Notes: generated by a model not told the origin, from the sequence alone. A stretch of DNA of 60,595 nt from Aliagarivorans taiwanensis DSM 22990 (GCF_000429505.1 NZ_AUBZ01000031.1:1-60595); one strand, 5' to 3'; shown: positions 7,811-16,365, counted from the first letter of the stretch. Numbers and translations are program-made.

Positions 7811-10708
7811 GTGAAGCTACGACTAAACACACTCAGCATGGCCATTTGTAGCGCCCTGCTGTTGTCTACCGGCTATACGACCAGCCATGCCGTTGCGCAG
7901 GCACAGGACAGCGAAATAAACGCTAGCAACTCGAACGAGATTGCCAAGCTGGTACTCACCTCGGAACAACAACTCGACTACATGAACAGCTCTGATGCTG
8001 GCTACGATGTTGAAGGTGACGCGCTCACCCTCGATTTCGACGCCATCTCGGAAGAAGAGGCCAACAGCAAATGGCCAAACGTGAAGATCGCAGCGCCTGA
8101 GGGCACTTGGGACTGGAACACCAAAGGTGGCCTACGCTTTACCTTTGAAAACCCTAGCGATCAGCCAATCCGCTTTGAGATCAAACTGGCCGATAACCTC
8201 GGCATCATGGGCGCAGCCACCCACCAGCTAGACCTGCCTGTGGAGATGGATGCCAACTCAACGGAAACCATCGACTTCTACTTCCTGGGTTCGCAAATGC
8301 AGATCCCCGGCTACCGTGGCGGCGACGAGCTGGACCTGCGTAACCTGGCCGAGCTGCAGTTCTACGCCGTAGGCCCTATTGGTGAGCAAGTTGTCAAGGT
8401 TCACGATGTAGAGTTCATTGCCGGTACCGGTGACTTGGTGAAATCAGAAGTACTTGCCGAAGTGATTGTTGCCGATGGCGTGCCAACTATTGCCGAAGCG
8501 GTGACCTTCAAGCCCGGTAAGCAGGAAGTGATTGAGCTGCACACCGGCAGCGAGATTGAGGTGATCAAGCGCGATGAGGGCCACGGCCTGAAAGTGCACT
8601 ACGGCACTGAAGAAGCTTACCCAACCGTTAAGTTTGCACCGAAGAAGCCATTCGATTGGAGCGGCCATGGCGACTTTGCACTGGCCTTCGATCTGGACAA
8701 CATTGGCGACAGCACTGCCACCCTGTTTATTCGTGTCGATGATGCCATCGATGAGAAGTTCGGCGGCACCGCCAGTGGTGTGGTAAATAGCCGTACTGGT
8801 TACTTCCAGCTGCCAAAAGGCGAGTCGGGCACCTACTACTTCACTATGTCTGAGGCGAACAAACTGCTGGATCCCGGCATGCGCGGCCTGCCTCCTCGTA
8901 AGTCTTACGCCGCGCAGCAAGTTGGTCTGGCCTGGGGTGAGCAAGAGCTTGATGCAAGCAACATCGTGAGCATCCAGCTATATATGATGGAGCCTGCCGA
9001 AGAAGCAACGATTGTTATCGATTCACTGCGCTTGATTCCAAACCTGAGCAACGACACCTCTCGCTTTGCCGGACTGATTGACCAATATGGTCAGTACGCC
9101 GAAACCGATTGGCCAGAGAAAGTACACGACGATGAAGAACTGGCGGCACGCGCCAAAGCAGACCTTGAGCTGATTGCCAACGCTAAGCTGGCGGATGACC
9201 GCGCCAAGTTCGGTGGCTGGAAAGATGGACCAAAACTGGAAGGTACTGGCTTCTTCCGCACCGAGAAAGTCGATGGCAAGTGGGCCTTTGTTGACCCAGA
9301 GGGCTACCTGTACTTCGCCACCGGTCTGGACAACATCCGTATGGATGACACCTTTACCACCACCGGCCGAGCCTTCACCGACTATGCGGGCTTTGACCAT
9401 GCTTCGTTCCGCCCAAGTGAAATCTCTGATGTGCCATACCTTGAAGAGACCAAAGAGCGCGCGGTAATGTCGGAGCTGCGTCACAGCATGTTTAACTGGC
9501 TGCCTGAGTTTGACGATGCACTGGCGCAAAACTTCCAGTATGCACCGACTATGCACGCTGGCCCACTTAACCATGGTGAGGTATTCAGCTTCTACGGTGC
9601 CAACCTGCAACGTAAGTTCAACCCAGAGTCTTTCGAGAAAGCCTCCGAGACTTGGCATGACTTGGTTATCGCGCGGATGATGGACTGGGGCTTCAGCTCG
9701 TTGGGTAACTGGTCTAATCCGTCGTTCTACAGCAACGACAAGATCCCTTACACCGCTCACGGCTGGATCACTGGCGGCCACAAACGCATCGTCACCGGTA
9801 ACGACTACTGGGGCCCACTGCATGACCCATTCGACCCAGTGTTCCGCGATTCGGTGAAAGCCACCGCGCAGAGCGTCGCGGCAGAGGTTAACAACTCGCC
9901 ATGGTGTATCGGTGTTTTCATCGACAACGAGCTAACCTGGGGTAACACCGCTTTTGAAGCCAACCACTACTCACTGGCTACCGGAGCGCTGCGTGCCGAC
10001 GCGGCAGAAAGCCCTGCCAAGGCGCACTTTGTTGCAACCTTGAAAGCCAAATACAAGAAGATTGGTGCGCTGAACAAGGCCTGGGGCAGCGATGCTGAGT
10101 CTTGGGATGCCTTCGCCAAAGGCTTTACCTTCGATGGTAACTACAACGATGCTAGCCGAGCTGACTTCAGCCAGTTCCTGACCGACGTGGCAGAAGAGTT
10201 CTTCTCCATCGTGCAGCAGGAAGTGAAAGAAGCCATGCCAAACCACCTCTACATGGGTGCGCGCTTCTCGGTATGGGGTATGACGCCTGAAGCAATCGAT
10301 GCGGCGGCCAAGTTCACCGATGTCATGAGCTACAACCAATACGCCACCGACCTTTACGCCAAAGGTGACTGGAGCATGTTGGAGCGTCATGACAAGCCAG
10401 CCTTTATCGGTGAGTTCGCCTTCGGTGCGACTGACAGCGGTATGTTCCACCCCGGACCTATGGGCGGTGATACCCAAGAGTGGCGCGGCGAAAGCTACGT
10501 ACACTTCCTAGAAAGCATTGTAGAGAACCCATACTTCGTCGGTGCCCACTGGTTCCAATATCTAGACTCTCCAACCACCGGACGTGCCTGGGACGGCGAG
10601 AACTACAACAACGGCTTTGTTACCGTGACCGACACGCCATACGAGACTTTGGTTGAGTATGCGAGAGACACTCACAAAGATTTGTACCAACGTCGCTTTG
10701 GCAAGTAA
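7811..10708 (+). CDS. GH50 family beta-agarase, secreted
   Basis: A 965-residue secreted GH50 enzyme, expected to cut agarose outside the inner membrane. The chosen start is GTG 7811 because AAGGAG lies 7 bases upstream and the resulting N-terminus (MKLRLNTLSMAICSALLLST, cut after about HAVAQA) is a signal peptide; the longer frame from 7751 would run through the candidate operator. Two carbohydrate-binding-like beta-sandwich regions occupy about residues 30-450, then the catalytic barrel. The likely acid/base Glu is in FIDNELTWG (about 707) and the nucleophile in IGEFAFG (about 868). It has about 200 residues more at the N-terminus than the cytoplasmic paralogue (488-2755). It may work first in the chain: secreted cleavage, uptake, then the intracellular enzyme. 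Confidence 0.87.
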   Translation: MKLRLNTLSMAICSALLLSTGYTTSHAVAQAQDSEINASNSNEIAKLVLTSEQQLDYMNSSDAGYDVEGDALTLDFDAISEEEANSKWPNVKIAAPEGTWDWNTKGGLRFTFENPSDQPIRFEIKLADNLGIMGAATHQLDLPVEMDANSTETIDFYFLGSQMQIPGYRGGDELDLRNLAELQFYAVGPIGEQVVKVHDVEFIAGTGDLVKSEVLAEVIVADGVPTIAEAVTFKPGKQEVIELHTGSEIEVIKRDEGHGLKVHYGTEEAYPTVKFAPKKPFDWSGHGDFALAFDLDNIGDSTATLFIRVDDAIDEKFGGTASGVVNSRTGYFQLPKGESGTYYFTMSEANKLLDPGMRGLPPRKSYAAQQVGLAWGEQELDASNIVSIQLYMMEPAEEATIVIDSLRLIPNLSNDTSRFAGLIDQYGQYAETDWPEKVHDDEELAARAKADLELIANAKLADDRAKFGGWKDGPKLEGTGFFRTEKVDGKWAFVDPEGYLYFATGLDNIRMDDTFTTTGRAFTDYAGFDHASFRPSEISDVPYLEETKERAVMSELRHSMFNWLPEFDDALAQNFQYAPTMHAGPLNHGEVFSFYGANLQRKFNPESFEKASETWHDLVIARMMDWGFSSLGNWSNPSFYSNDKIPYTAHGWITGGHKRIVTGNDYWGPLHDPFDPVFRDSVKATAQSVAAEVNNSPWCIGVFIDNELTWGNTAFEANHYSLATGALRADAAESPAKAHFVATLKAKYKKIGALNKAWGSDAESWDAFAKGFTFDGNYNDASRADFSQFLTDVAEEFFSIVQQEVKEAMPNHLYMGARFSVWGMTPEAIDAAAKFTDVMSYNQYATDLYAKGDWSMLERHDKPAFIGEFAFGATDSGMFHPGPMGGDTQEWRGESYVHFLESIVENPYFVGAHWFQYLDSPTTGRAWDGENYNNGFVTVTDTPYETLVEYARDTHKDLYQRRFGK

Positions 10709-10734
10709 GCCATTAAGTAAAAACTAAATATCGC

Positions 10735-10761
10735 AAAAGGGCCTTCGGGCCCTTTTTTATT
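10735..10761 (+). terminator. Terminator of the secreted agarase gene
   Basis: AAAAGGGCC-TTC-GGGCCCTTTTTT, a tight hairpin with a T-run, starts about 27 bases after the agarase stop. Confidence 0.9.
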
Positions 10762-10811
10762 TCGTAACGATGCAATAACTACTTAATCTATCAACACAAT
10801 ATATCGCAGGC

Positions 10812-11020
10812 AAAAAAAGCCCCAGTAAAAACTGGGGCAAAAACGCTATGCTTGGTCGTGGATGGTGAAGGAGGAGTGAACCTAAGTACCTTCAACCACC
10901 CATGCAGGAATGAAAGGGTTTTCTCAATAAGCCACCTACAAATGGCCTATCAAGCGAGACAGCACCCCAATACCTACGACATTGGCTCCCATCTGGACAA
11001 CCAATATCCACATAATAGAC
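10812..11020 (-). ncRNA. Candidate small RNA ending at an orphan terminator
   Basis: On the minus strand GCCCCAGT-TTTT-ACTGGGGC is followed by a run of seven T, a strong intrinsic terminator (about 10,812-10,838). No minus-strand gene precedes it. The bases upstream fold into a hairpin with arms TGGATGGTGAAGG and CCTTCAACCACCCA (one mismatch, one bulge; about 10,859-10,903). A TATTAT box near 11,017 could be a -10 element, but no good -35 is seen. The 5' end is a guess. Confidence 0.35.
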
Positions 11021-11065
11021 ATATTGGTTTACCTTTACCATGACAGATGTCACTAATTGGTAAAT
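10994..11065. promoter_or_regulatory. Candidate UxuR-like autoregulatory sites
   Basis: TGGACAACCA (10994-11003), TTGGTTTACC (11024-11033) and the half site AATTGGTAAAT (11055-11065) lie 170-240 bases before the GntR start. They match the sites before both agarase genes and suggest autoregulation. Confidence 0.45.
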
Positions 11066-11235
11066 CTATTTTCGCGACTTGTATAGCAATTACTCAAAAA
11101 GCTGATATTTACATTCGCGAATCCGGCTAAATGCTTGTTTACAAAACAGGCTCTTGTTAGAGTGCAGGAGATGAAAAAAGGTAATTGATTGCAACGATTT
11201 ACCTAAAAAAAGATTTACCTGTTTGGGGCCCATCG

Positions 11236-12018
11236 ATGGACAAAGTTAAGAATAAACGTCGCTACTACGACATTGGTCTGCAAATTGAGGAAATGCTGTT
11301 CTCTGGCATCTTCAACGCGGGCGAAAGGTTGCCATCAGAGCGCGAGCTAAGCGAACGTTTCGAAACCAGCCGAGCCACTATTCGCGAAGCGATAATTATG
11401 TTGGAGCTCAAGGGCTTAGTGGTGGTGAAGCAAGGCGCGGGGATCTTCTTCATCGACTCCCCGGAAAAGGTCACTAGCCGAACCATAGTCCCACAAAGCG
11501 ATATCGGTCCCTTTGAGCTACTACAGGCCCGCCAATTAATAGAAAGCAATATAGCCGCTTTCGCCGCCACCCAAATTAAGTTTAACGAGCTGCGCGAGCT
11601 TAAGAGCGTGGTAAACCAGCAAGAACAAGAACTCGGTGGCGATAGCCAAAAGTTTGAAGCGCTGGATCAACAGTTCCATATGCTTATTGCAGAATCCACT
11701 CAAAACCGCGTACTAATTAACCAAGCGGTTGATATGTGGAGTTCAGTGCGCACCACTAACCCACTGTGGAAAGAGTTGAACTCTCAATTCCTGCACGAAG
11801 ATACCCTTAAAAATCAGTGGTTGAACGATCACAAGGCAATCTTGGCGGCACTGCAAAAACGCTCTGCCGACGAAGCGCGCCATGCGGTATGGCAGCACCT
11901 TGAGAACAGTAAGCGCCAACTGATGAAGATCGCCAATATCGAAGCGGGCGACACCGGTGACGACGACTACTTCTTCGCCATGTCCTTCGATCCGGACTTC
12001 AATACACCAGAAGCATAA
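11236..12018 (+). CDS. GntR-family regulator of the FadR type, UxuR/ExuR-like
   Basis: A 260-residue regulator with a winged helix-turn-helix (about residues 8-75; GERLPSERELSERFETSRAT, then REAIIMLELKGLV and KQGAGIFF) and an all-helical FCD effector domain (about 95-230). The N-terminal domain is very close in form to E. coli UxuR/ExuR, which sense hexuronates and bind TTGGTnnACCAA. ATG 11236 is chosen over a TTG at 11185 because the protein then starts just before the DNA-binding domain. It lies downstream of the secreted agarase with candidate sites before itself and both GH50 genes, so it probably represses the agarases until an agar-derived acid or sugar binds. Confidence 0.82.
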   Translation: MDKVKNKRRYYDIGLQIEEMLFSGIFNAGERLPSERELSERFETSRATIREAIIMLELKGLVVVKQGAGIFFIDSPEKVTSRTIVPQSDIGPFELLQARQLIESNIAAFAATQIKFNELRELKSVVNQQEQELGGDSQKFEALDQQFHMLIAESTQNRVLINQAVDMWSSVRTTNPLWKELNSQFLHEDTLKNQWLNDHKAILAALQKRSADEARHAVWQHLENSKRQLMKIANIEAGDTGDDDYFFAMSFDPDFNTPEA

Positions 12019-12033
12019 GCGCTTAATGTTTCG

Positions 12034-12063
12034 AAAAGGCAGGTTAACCACCTGCCTTTTTTT
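12034..12063 (+). terminator. Terminator after the GntR regulator
   Basis: AAAGGCAGGT-TAACC-ACCTGCCTTT followed by a T-run, 17 bases past the stop codon. Confidence 0.9.
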
Positions 12064-12306
12064 GTGCCTGCAAGTTGTGGTTTCCCTACCTTTCTGCTTC
12101 GCCCCATCTTCTCATTCCCTTCCTTTACCCCTCCCCACTCGGCAATTCGTGCCTATACTTTTGTTCCACTACATAACTCCTCCGATATGAAATACGAGAT
12201 GTGATGAGTTAGGCGTGCCGATGCAAGTTCAAACGTTAAACGAATCTTGACTTACACGTGTACGCTGACTACATTAAGCGCACACTTGTACGCTGAATTA
12301 TTTGCC

Positions 12307-13434
12307 ATGGCTGAGATGCAAAAACCCCCGTTGATTTGGACCCACCTGATTCTGTTCGTTGCCACCTTTCTCGTTGCGGCGATAGCCGTTCCTTGGTACG
12401 GGCTTAGCCATGGCTACAGCGCCGCCCATTGGTGGTGGCTACTTGCTGCCTTCAGCTTTGCTAACTTATCGATCACCGCGGGGTATCACCGCCTATGGTC
12501 ACACAAGGCCTATCAAGCCCACCCGGTGCTGCGGGTAATCTTTGCCATCGGTGGTGCCCTCGCTCTGCAAAATAGCGTGCTGCACTGGTCTTCTGATCAC
12601 CGAATCCACCATCGCCATGTCGATAACAACGATAAAGACCCCTACTCGGCCAAGCGCGGACTTTGGTACAGCCATATCGGTTGGATGCTGCGTAACTACC
12701 ATGGCCAGCAGAGCAACGACTACAGCAACTGCCGCGACCTGCAAAAAGATGCGGTTGTGATGTGGCAGCATCGCCACTATCTATTGCTGGCTATTGCCAC
12801 CAACCTGGCGCTGCCGATTGGTCTGGGGCTTATCTACGGTGATGTCTTGGGCATGGTACTGGTGGTTGGCGTGCTGCGTTTGGTGCTCACCCATCACACC
12901 ACCTTCTTTATCAATTCGCTGGCCCACTTCTGGGGATCTCAGCCCTTTACCAGCAACAACACGGCACGTGACAATCCCGTACTAGCAGTGTTCACCTTTG
13001 GCGAGGGCTACCACAATTTTCACCACCTGTTCGAAAACGATTATCGTAACGGCATCTACTGGTGGCAGTACGATCCCACTAAATGGTTGATTAAAAGTGG
13101 GGCGATGATCGGGCTATGCAGCAAGCTACGCACGGTATCGCGCGACAAGATTGAGAAGGCGCGTTACCGCCAGCAAATGGAGGGGCTAAAGCAAAAGCTC
13201 AGCAAGCGCGCCGACTACGGCCAGCTCGCCACTAAGCTGCAAGGGCACTACGAGCAGCTACTCAGCAATATGTCGGAGTACTACGACATGAAAAAGCGCA
13301 TGATGGAGCTGAAGAAACAGGACATCGGCCAACGCTATGAGCGGGCTATCCTAAAAGCCCGCTACCGTATGGCAAAAGCGCGGCTGGCCCAGCAAAAACG
13401 CATGTGGCGCAGCTTTGCCCATCAGTACGCCTAA
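12307..13434 (+). CDS. Membrane fatty acid desaturase (acyl-CoA delta-9 type)
   Basis: A 375-residue membrane di-iron desaturase that would place a double bond in acyl chains and so tune membrane fluidity. The three histidine boxes are present: HRLWSH (about residue 62), HRIHHRH (about 99) and HNFHH (about 239). Four hydrophobic segments surround them (e.g. LILFVATFLVAAIAVPWYGL). ATG 12307 is preferred to the upstream TTG at 12247, as it begins just before the first membrane helix; the ribosome site is weak. The last 95 residues are a highly charged, coiled-coil-like tail rich in Lys, Arg and Gln, which extends beyond the desaturase core. Confidence 0.85.
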   Translation: MAEMQKPPLIWTHLILFVATFLVAAIAVPWYGLSHGYSAAHWWWLLAAFSFANLSITAGYHRLWSHKAYQAHPVLRVIFAIGGALALQNSVLHWSSDHRIHHRHVDNNDKDPYSAKRGLWYSHIGWMLRNYHGQQSNDYSNCRDLQKDAVVMWQHRHYLLLAIATNLALPIGLGLIYGDVLGMVLVVGVLRLVLTHHTTFFINSLAHFWGSQPFTSNNTARDNPVLAVFTFGEGYHNFHHLFENDYRNGIYWWQYDPTKWLIKSGAMIGLCSKLRTVSRDKIEKARYRQQMEGLKQKLSKRADYGQLATKLQGHYEQLLSNMSEYYDMKKRMMELKKQDIGQRYERAILKARYRMAKARLAQQKRMWRSFAHQYA

Positions 13435-13449
13435 ACACACCATTCGCAC

Positions 13450-13480
13450 AGCAGCGCCTCTCAGATCTGGCGCTGCTTCT
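13450..13480 (+). terminator. Terminator after the desaturase gene
   Basis: AGCAGCGCC / GGCGCTGCT (13450-13458 and 13469-13477) followed by TCTTTC, 16 bases after the desaturase stop. Confidence 0.75.
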
Positions 13481-13589
13481 TTCGATTCCTCCTCACCTCG
13501 TTCATCCATCTGATATATATCCATTTTTTTCATAGAATTAAGGTATATATTGATATCTTAACTAGTATCTTCATGGATGATTGATAGTA

Positions 13590-14336
13590 ATGGAACTGAA
13601 GAAAAGCCTTGTTGGTAGATTCACACAGCGTACTCTGGCTTGGCTAACACCTCTATTTCTTGGGTGCATTGCCATTGGGCAGTTTAACGACACCATCGAC
13701 GTCGTCACCAAAGCCTTTGAGGCTATTCGCAGCAACTTTACCTACGACCCCGATTACGAGCGTATCGAGCGTTTACACGTAAACGCTACCCTTGCCCATG
13801 TAGAAGACACCTTCGGCGCAGCGCAGATTTCCAAGCCGATTGATAGCGACTTATCTGCCGATTATTACTTTTGGCCTAGCCATGTGGTTGCCATTGCCCA
13901 TGATGACCAACGCGTACGTGGATACTACGTGCAAGCCCTCAGCGATGACTTTCGACCTGAGTTTGTGTTGCCCTCAAAGGAGCGGATATCACTGGGCGAT
14001 CAACGAATCGCCGGGCTCACCGAAGAGTTCAAAGACTATGTGCTCGATTGCTCACGCAACCAAACCTACTACCTGGAACAGCAAGAACTCTACTCGTCGG
14101 GGCTGTTTTTCGACTTCTATCAAGGGGTAGTCACCAACAACCTGGACTCCGAGCTGCAAGGGTTGATCTGCCAAGTCTACGACGATGAACTACTGGACAG
14201 CGACCCTCTCAATGACCTACGAGCGTTACGGCATGCCCTTAGCCCTAACTTATTGGGGTTTGGCAATCTAAGCCAAAGTCAGCTTAGCCGCATGCTGTTA
14301 ACCCGCAGCGAGCTTTATCTGTTTTCTGGAAGCTAG
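13590..14336 (+). CDS. Uncharacterised single-helix membrane protein
   Basis: A 248-residue protein of unknown role. It has one N-terminal hydrophobic segment (TLAWLTPLFLGCIAIGQF, about residues 14-31) followed by a soluble, mildly acidic domain. It resembles, from memory only, the small group annotated as ETEC_3214-domain proteins; this is not certain. ATG 13590 is chosen over the in-frame TTG 13581. The gene ends tail to tail with the next one, the two stops overlapping by 4 bases. The upstream 150 bases are AT-rich and carry ATATAT runs. Confidence 0.6.
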   Translation: MELKKSLVGRFTQRTLAWLTPLFLGCIAIGQFNDTIDVVTKAFEAIRSNFTYDPDYERIERLHVNATLAHVEDTFGAAQISKPIDSDLSADYYFWPSHVVAIAHDDQRVRGYYVQALSDDFRPEFVLPSKERISLGDQRIAGLTEEFKDYVLDCSRNQTYYLEQQELYSSGLFFDFYQGVVTNNLDSELQGLICQVYDDELLDSDPLNDLRALRHALSPNLLGFGNLSQSQLSRMLLTRSELYLFSGS

Positions 14337-14704
14337 TTATACACCCGACTCAAAATCGACTCATTCAGCGCCGCAACGATGCTCTCGATATGCTCGCGGT
14401 TACTGCTGGTGAGGGCATTGTCATCGCCAGACTCGGTACTGAGCACCACCGAGAAGCGGTCCTTGGCATTAATTGCTAAGTAGATCCCCGCCGCGGCGAC
14501 TGCCAAACCGATGATTAGCTGTTTGGCGGCCAACATAATCATCAGGCCCGCAAAACCTATCACCACACCAGGAAGCTTATTGCCTTTTGTCACCGTGGTT
14601 TTGACCGACTTAATCGCCGCCATATCGTAGCTTTGGTCATCCACCACAAACTTATTGTTCGAGACGCAGACCTTACCCTTATCAAGAATGACCTTCTCTT
14701 CCAT
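14333..14704 (-). CDS. Small membrane protein, DUF6232-like
   Basis: A 123-residue protein with a short N-terminal beta-rich part (DKGKVCVSNNKFVVDDQSYD, then MAAIKSVKT), two adjacent hydrophobic segments (about residues 43-80, LPGVVIGFAGLMIMLAAKQL and IIGLAVAAAGIYLAI) and a C-terminal helical part (HIESIVAALNESI). This layout is that of the DUF6232 group of unknown function. The protein at 15076-15465 has the same layout. Family naming is from memory and tentative. Confidence 0.6.
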   Translation of the reverse strand: MEEKVILDKGKVCVSNNKFVVDDQSYDMAAIKSVKTTVTKGNKLPGVVIGFAGLMIMLAAKQLIIGLAVAAAGIYLAINAKDRFSVVLSTESGDDNALTSSNREHIESIVAALNESILSRVYN

Positions 14705-15075
14705 CGCTGTTTCCTCTGGCTTATCACTATGACGACTCCGTCATACACCAAGGGCGGCAAGCCCCCACTAACGGATTGGCATCACTGCTTAAAGGCATGC
14801 TCAAGACCACGCACAACGCCCAAGCAAGATGCCGGATATCATCAATGTAGGCAGCCCAAAGCGGCGACTTCAATATGAAATCAATGAGTTAGTGATAGTG
14901 ATGGAAAAATAGTCAGGCTGGTGAAGAAAGGATGAAACTGTGAGCATCAGAACCCTTGCTAACTATGCTGTGCAGCAACTAACTGCGGCAAGACGTTGTC
15001 GAAGTCATAGCAATATATTGATATGATTGTTTATATCGTTAGGCAAGTACCTACCTGAATGGACTCTCATAAGGT
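14705..15075. other. Intergenic region without recognised features
   Basis: These 371 bases lie between two divergent DUF6232-like genes and should hold both promoters. No convincing open frame, hairpin terminator or known operator was seen. Confidence 0.5.
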
Positions 15076-15465
15076 ATGACAAGGAAGCTGTATGATTATA
15101 TCATCCAAGACAACAAGTTATCGTTTAGAGATGACGAGTACAATCTAAACAGAATTCGCAATGCCCGGTTCGTGAAAAACTCCTTAGCAAGTTCAATTGT
15201 TCGAATCGTTGCCATTGGCCTAATCGTATCCAGCATTGTCTGGATGATCTGCCCCGAAGGCTTTGGCAGATTTTTCGGACCGCTATCATTTTGCCTTGGT
15301 GTGATAGGAGCACTACTAACCAGCTACCGCTATGAGCTACAAATTGAGTTTCGACATTCCGATGAGACGGGATTTCAATGGATCAGTGTCGCTAAATCTA
15401 ACATAAACTCGGTGTTGGCTATCTTTGACCAGCAAGCTCAAGCTATTACCACAGCCCTTACCTAA
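15076..15465 (+). CDS. Small membrane protein, DUF6232-like
   Basis: A 129-residue protein with N-terminal segment IQDNKLSFRDDEYNLNRIRN, two hydrophobic helices (about residues 38-58 and 67-83) and a C-terminal helix (SNINSVLAIFDQQAQAI). The order of parts matches the protein at 14333-14704, which suggests distant paralogues. Function is unknown; a terminator follows. Confidence 0.6.
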   Translation: MTRKLYDYIIQDNKLSFRDDEYNLNRIRNARFVKNSLASSIVRIVAIGLIVSSIVWMICPEGFGRFFGPLSFCLGVIGALLTSYRYELQIEFRHSDETGFQWISVAKSNINSVLAIFDQQAQAITTALT

Positions 15466-15574
15466 TTGACAAACGTCACTGATTGATAAACTTGGACGTA
15501 GCTCGGTGGATGCGGCGACATCGATAAACCTATCTGCCTAGTTGGCGCCACGATAGCGCCCAAGTGTGAGTAAG

Positions 15575-15618
15575 GGCCACGATTTCGTCACGCACGGTCA
15601 AGATCGTGGCCGCTTTTT
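15575..15618 (+). terminator. Terminator after the DUF6232-like gene
   Basis: GGCCACGAT / ATCGTGGCC (15575-15583 and 15603-15611) followed by GCTTTTT. Confidence 0.7.
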
Positions 15619-15641
15619 ATCAAAGGCTTTCGTTACTGCAG

Positions 15642-16277
15642 CTAAAACTTATACCCCGCCGACAACATCACCACCCAAGGGTCTACCTCAGTACTAATAC
15701 TCGCCGGAGTACCGCCGACCTTCACATTCACATCGGTATTGATATCCGCCCACCATAGCGAGCCACCGACAAACCATCGGTCGTTGATTTGATAGTCCAG
15801 CCCCACGTTCACGGCAACACCCCAAGAGTCATCCAGAGAGATATCCGATAGTCCTAAGCCTTGCGCAGTGCTGCTTAAGCTCTCATCAAAAAAGGTGGTG
15901 TAGTTGAGGCCGATCCCCGCATACGGGCGCCACTGGCTTTGGGCATTGCCAAAGTAGTACTCCAGCATCAAGGTGGGTGGCAGGTGTTTGATCTCTGTGA
16001 TATCGCCCACGCCATTTAGCGACACGGTGTGCTTAAACGGCGTGGCGGCGAGCAGCTCGACCGCGATATTGTCGGTGAGCATATAGCCGAAGGTCAGGCC
16101 CAGTTGGTAGTTGTCATCGATCTTAAACTCGCCTGCGCCGAGTACGTCGTCGCGGCCCTCATTGGGCAGCATGCCTGCCGCGCCGAAGCGAAACAGAAAT
16201 GTGCCTTGTTCATGGGAGAAAGCGGGGGCTGCCAATAGGGTGCTGAGGGTTGCCACTGCAATTAACGTTCTTTTCAT
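15642..16277 (-). CDS. ompW: OmpW-family outer membrane protein
   Basis: A 211-residue eight-stranded outer membrane barrel of the OmpW family, which forms a narrow hydrophobic channel. The start at 16277 gives a normal signal peptide (MKRTLIAVATLSTLLAAPAF, cut before SHEQG) and is preceded by AAGGATGGCAAGG. Family marks are LFRFGAAGMLPNEG near the N-terminus, LGLTFGYMLTDNIAVELLAA, HLPPTLMLEYYFG, and the C-terminal VVMLSAGYKF ending in Phe, as for barrel insertion. A near-consensus FNR box lies 75 bases upstream, in keeping with known oxygen control of ompW in other gammaproteobacteria. Confidence 0.9.
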   Translation of the reverse strand: MKRTLIAVATLSTLLAAPAFSHEQGTFLFRFGAAGMLPNEGRDDVLGAGEFKIDDNYQLGLTFGYMLTDNIAVELLAATPFKHTVSLNGVGDITEIKHLPPTLMLEYYFGNAQSQWRPYAGIGLNYTTFFDESLSSTAQGLGLSDISLDDSWGVAVNVGLDYQINDRWFVGGSLWWADINTDVNVKVGGTPASISTEVDPWVVMLSAGYKF

Positions 16278-16351
16278 CCTTGCCATCCTTTGATTGTTAT
16301 ATTTACCTCTCAATAGCGTGACCGCAATGTGACATTTGTTAACGCAATATT

Positions 16352-16365
16352 TTGATCTGAATCAT
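16352..16365. promoter_or_regulatory. FNR-type site upstream of ompW
   Basis: TTGATCTGAATCAT matches TTGATnnnnATCAA except at the last base. It lies 75 bases upstream of the ompW start in the region shared with the divergent AbrB-type gene. Confidence 0.6.

Larger units (their letters stand above)
10709..11235. other. Intergenic region between agarase and GntR regulator
   Basis: This 527-base stretch has no convincing protein gene. It holds the agarase terminator, a second strong terminator facing the minus strand with no gene in front of it, a long hairpin near 10,860-10,905, and three UxuR-like sites before the GntR gene. Each is listed separately. Confidence 0.6.

Noticed and set aside
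9023-9823. 266-codon frame antisense to the secreted GH50 gene
   Set aside because: Overlaps the catalytic region of a clear gene; long antisense frames are expected in GC-rich coding DNA.
10852-11043. 63-codon plus-strand frame in the agarase-GntR gap
   Set aside because: No ribosome site, no recognisable composition, and it runs through the hairpin and operators.
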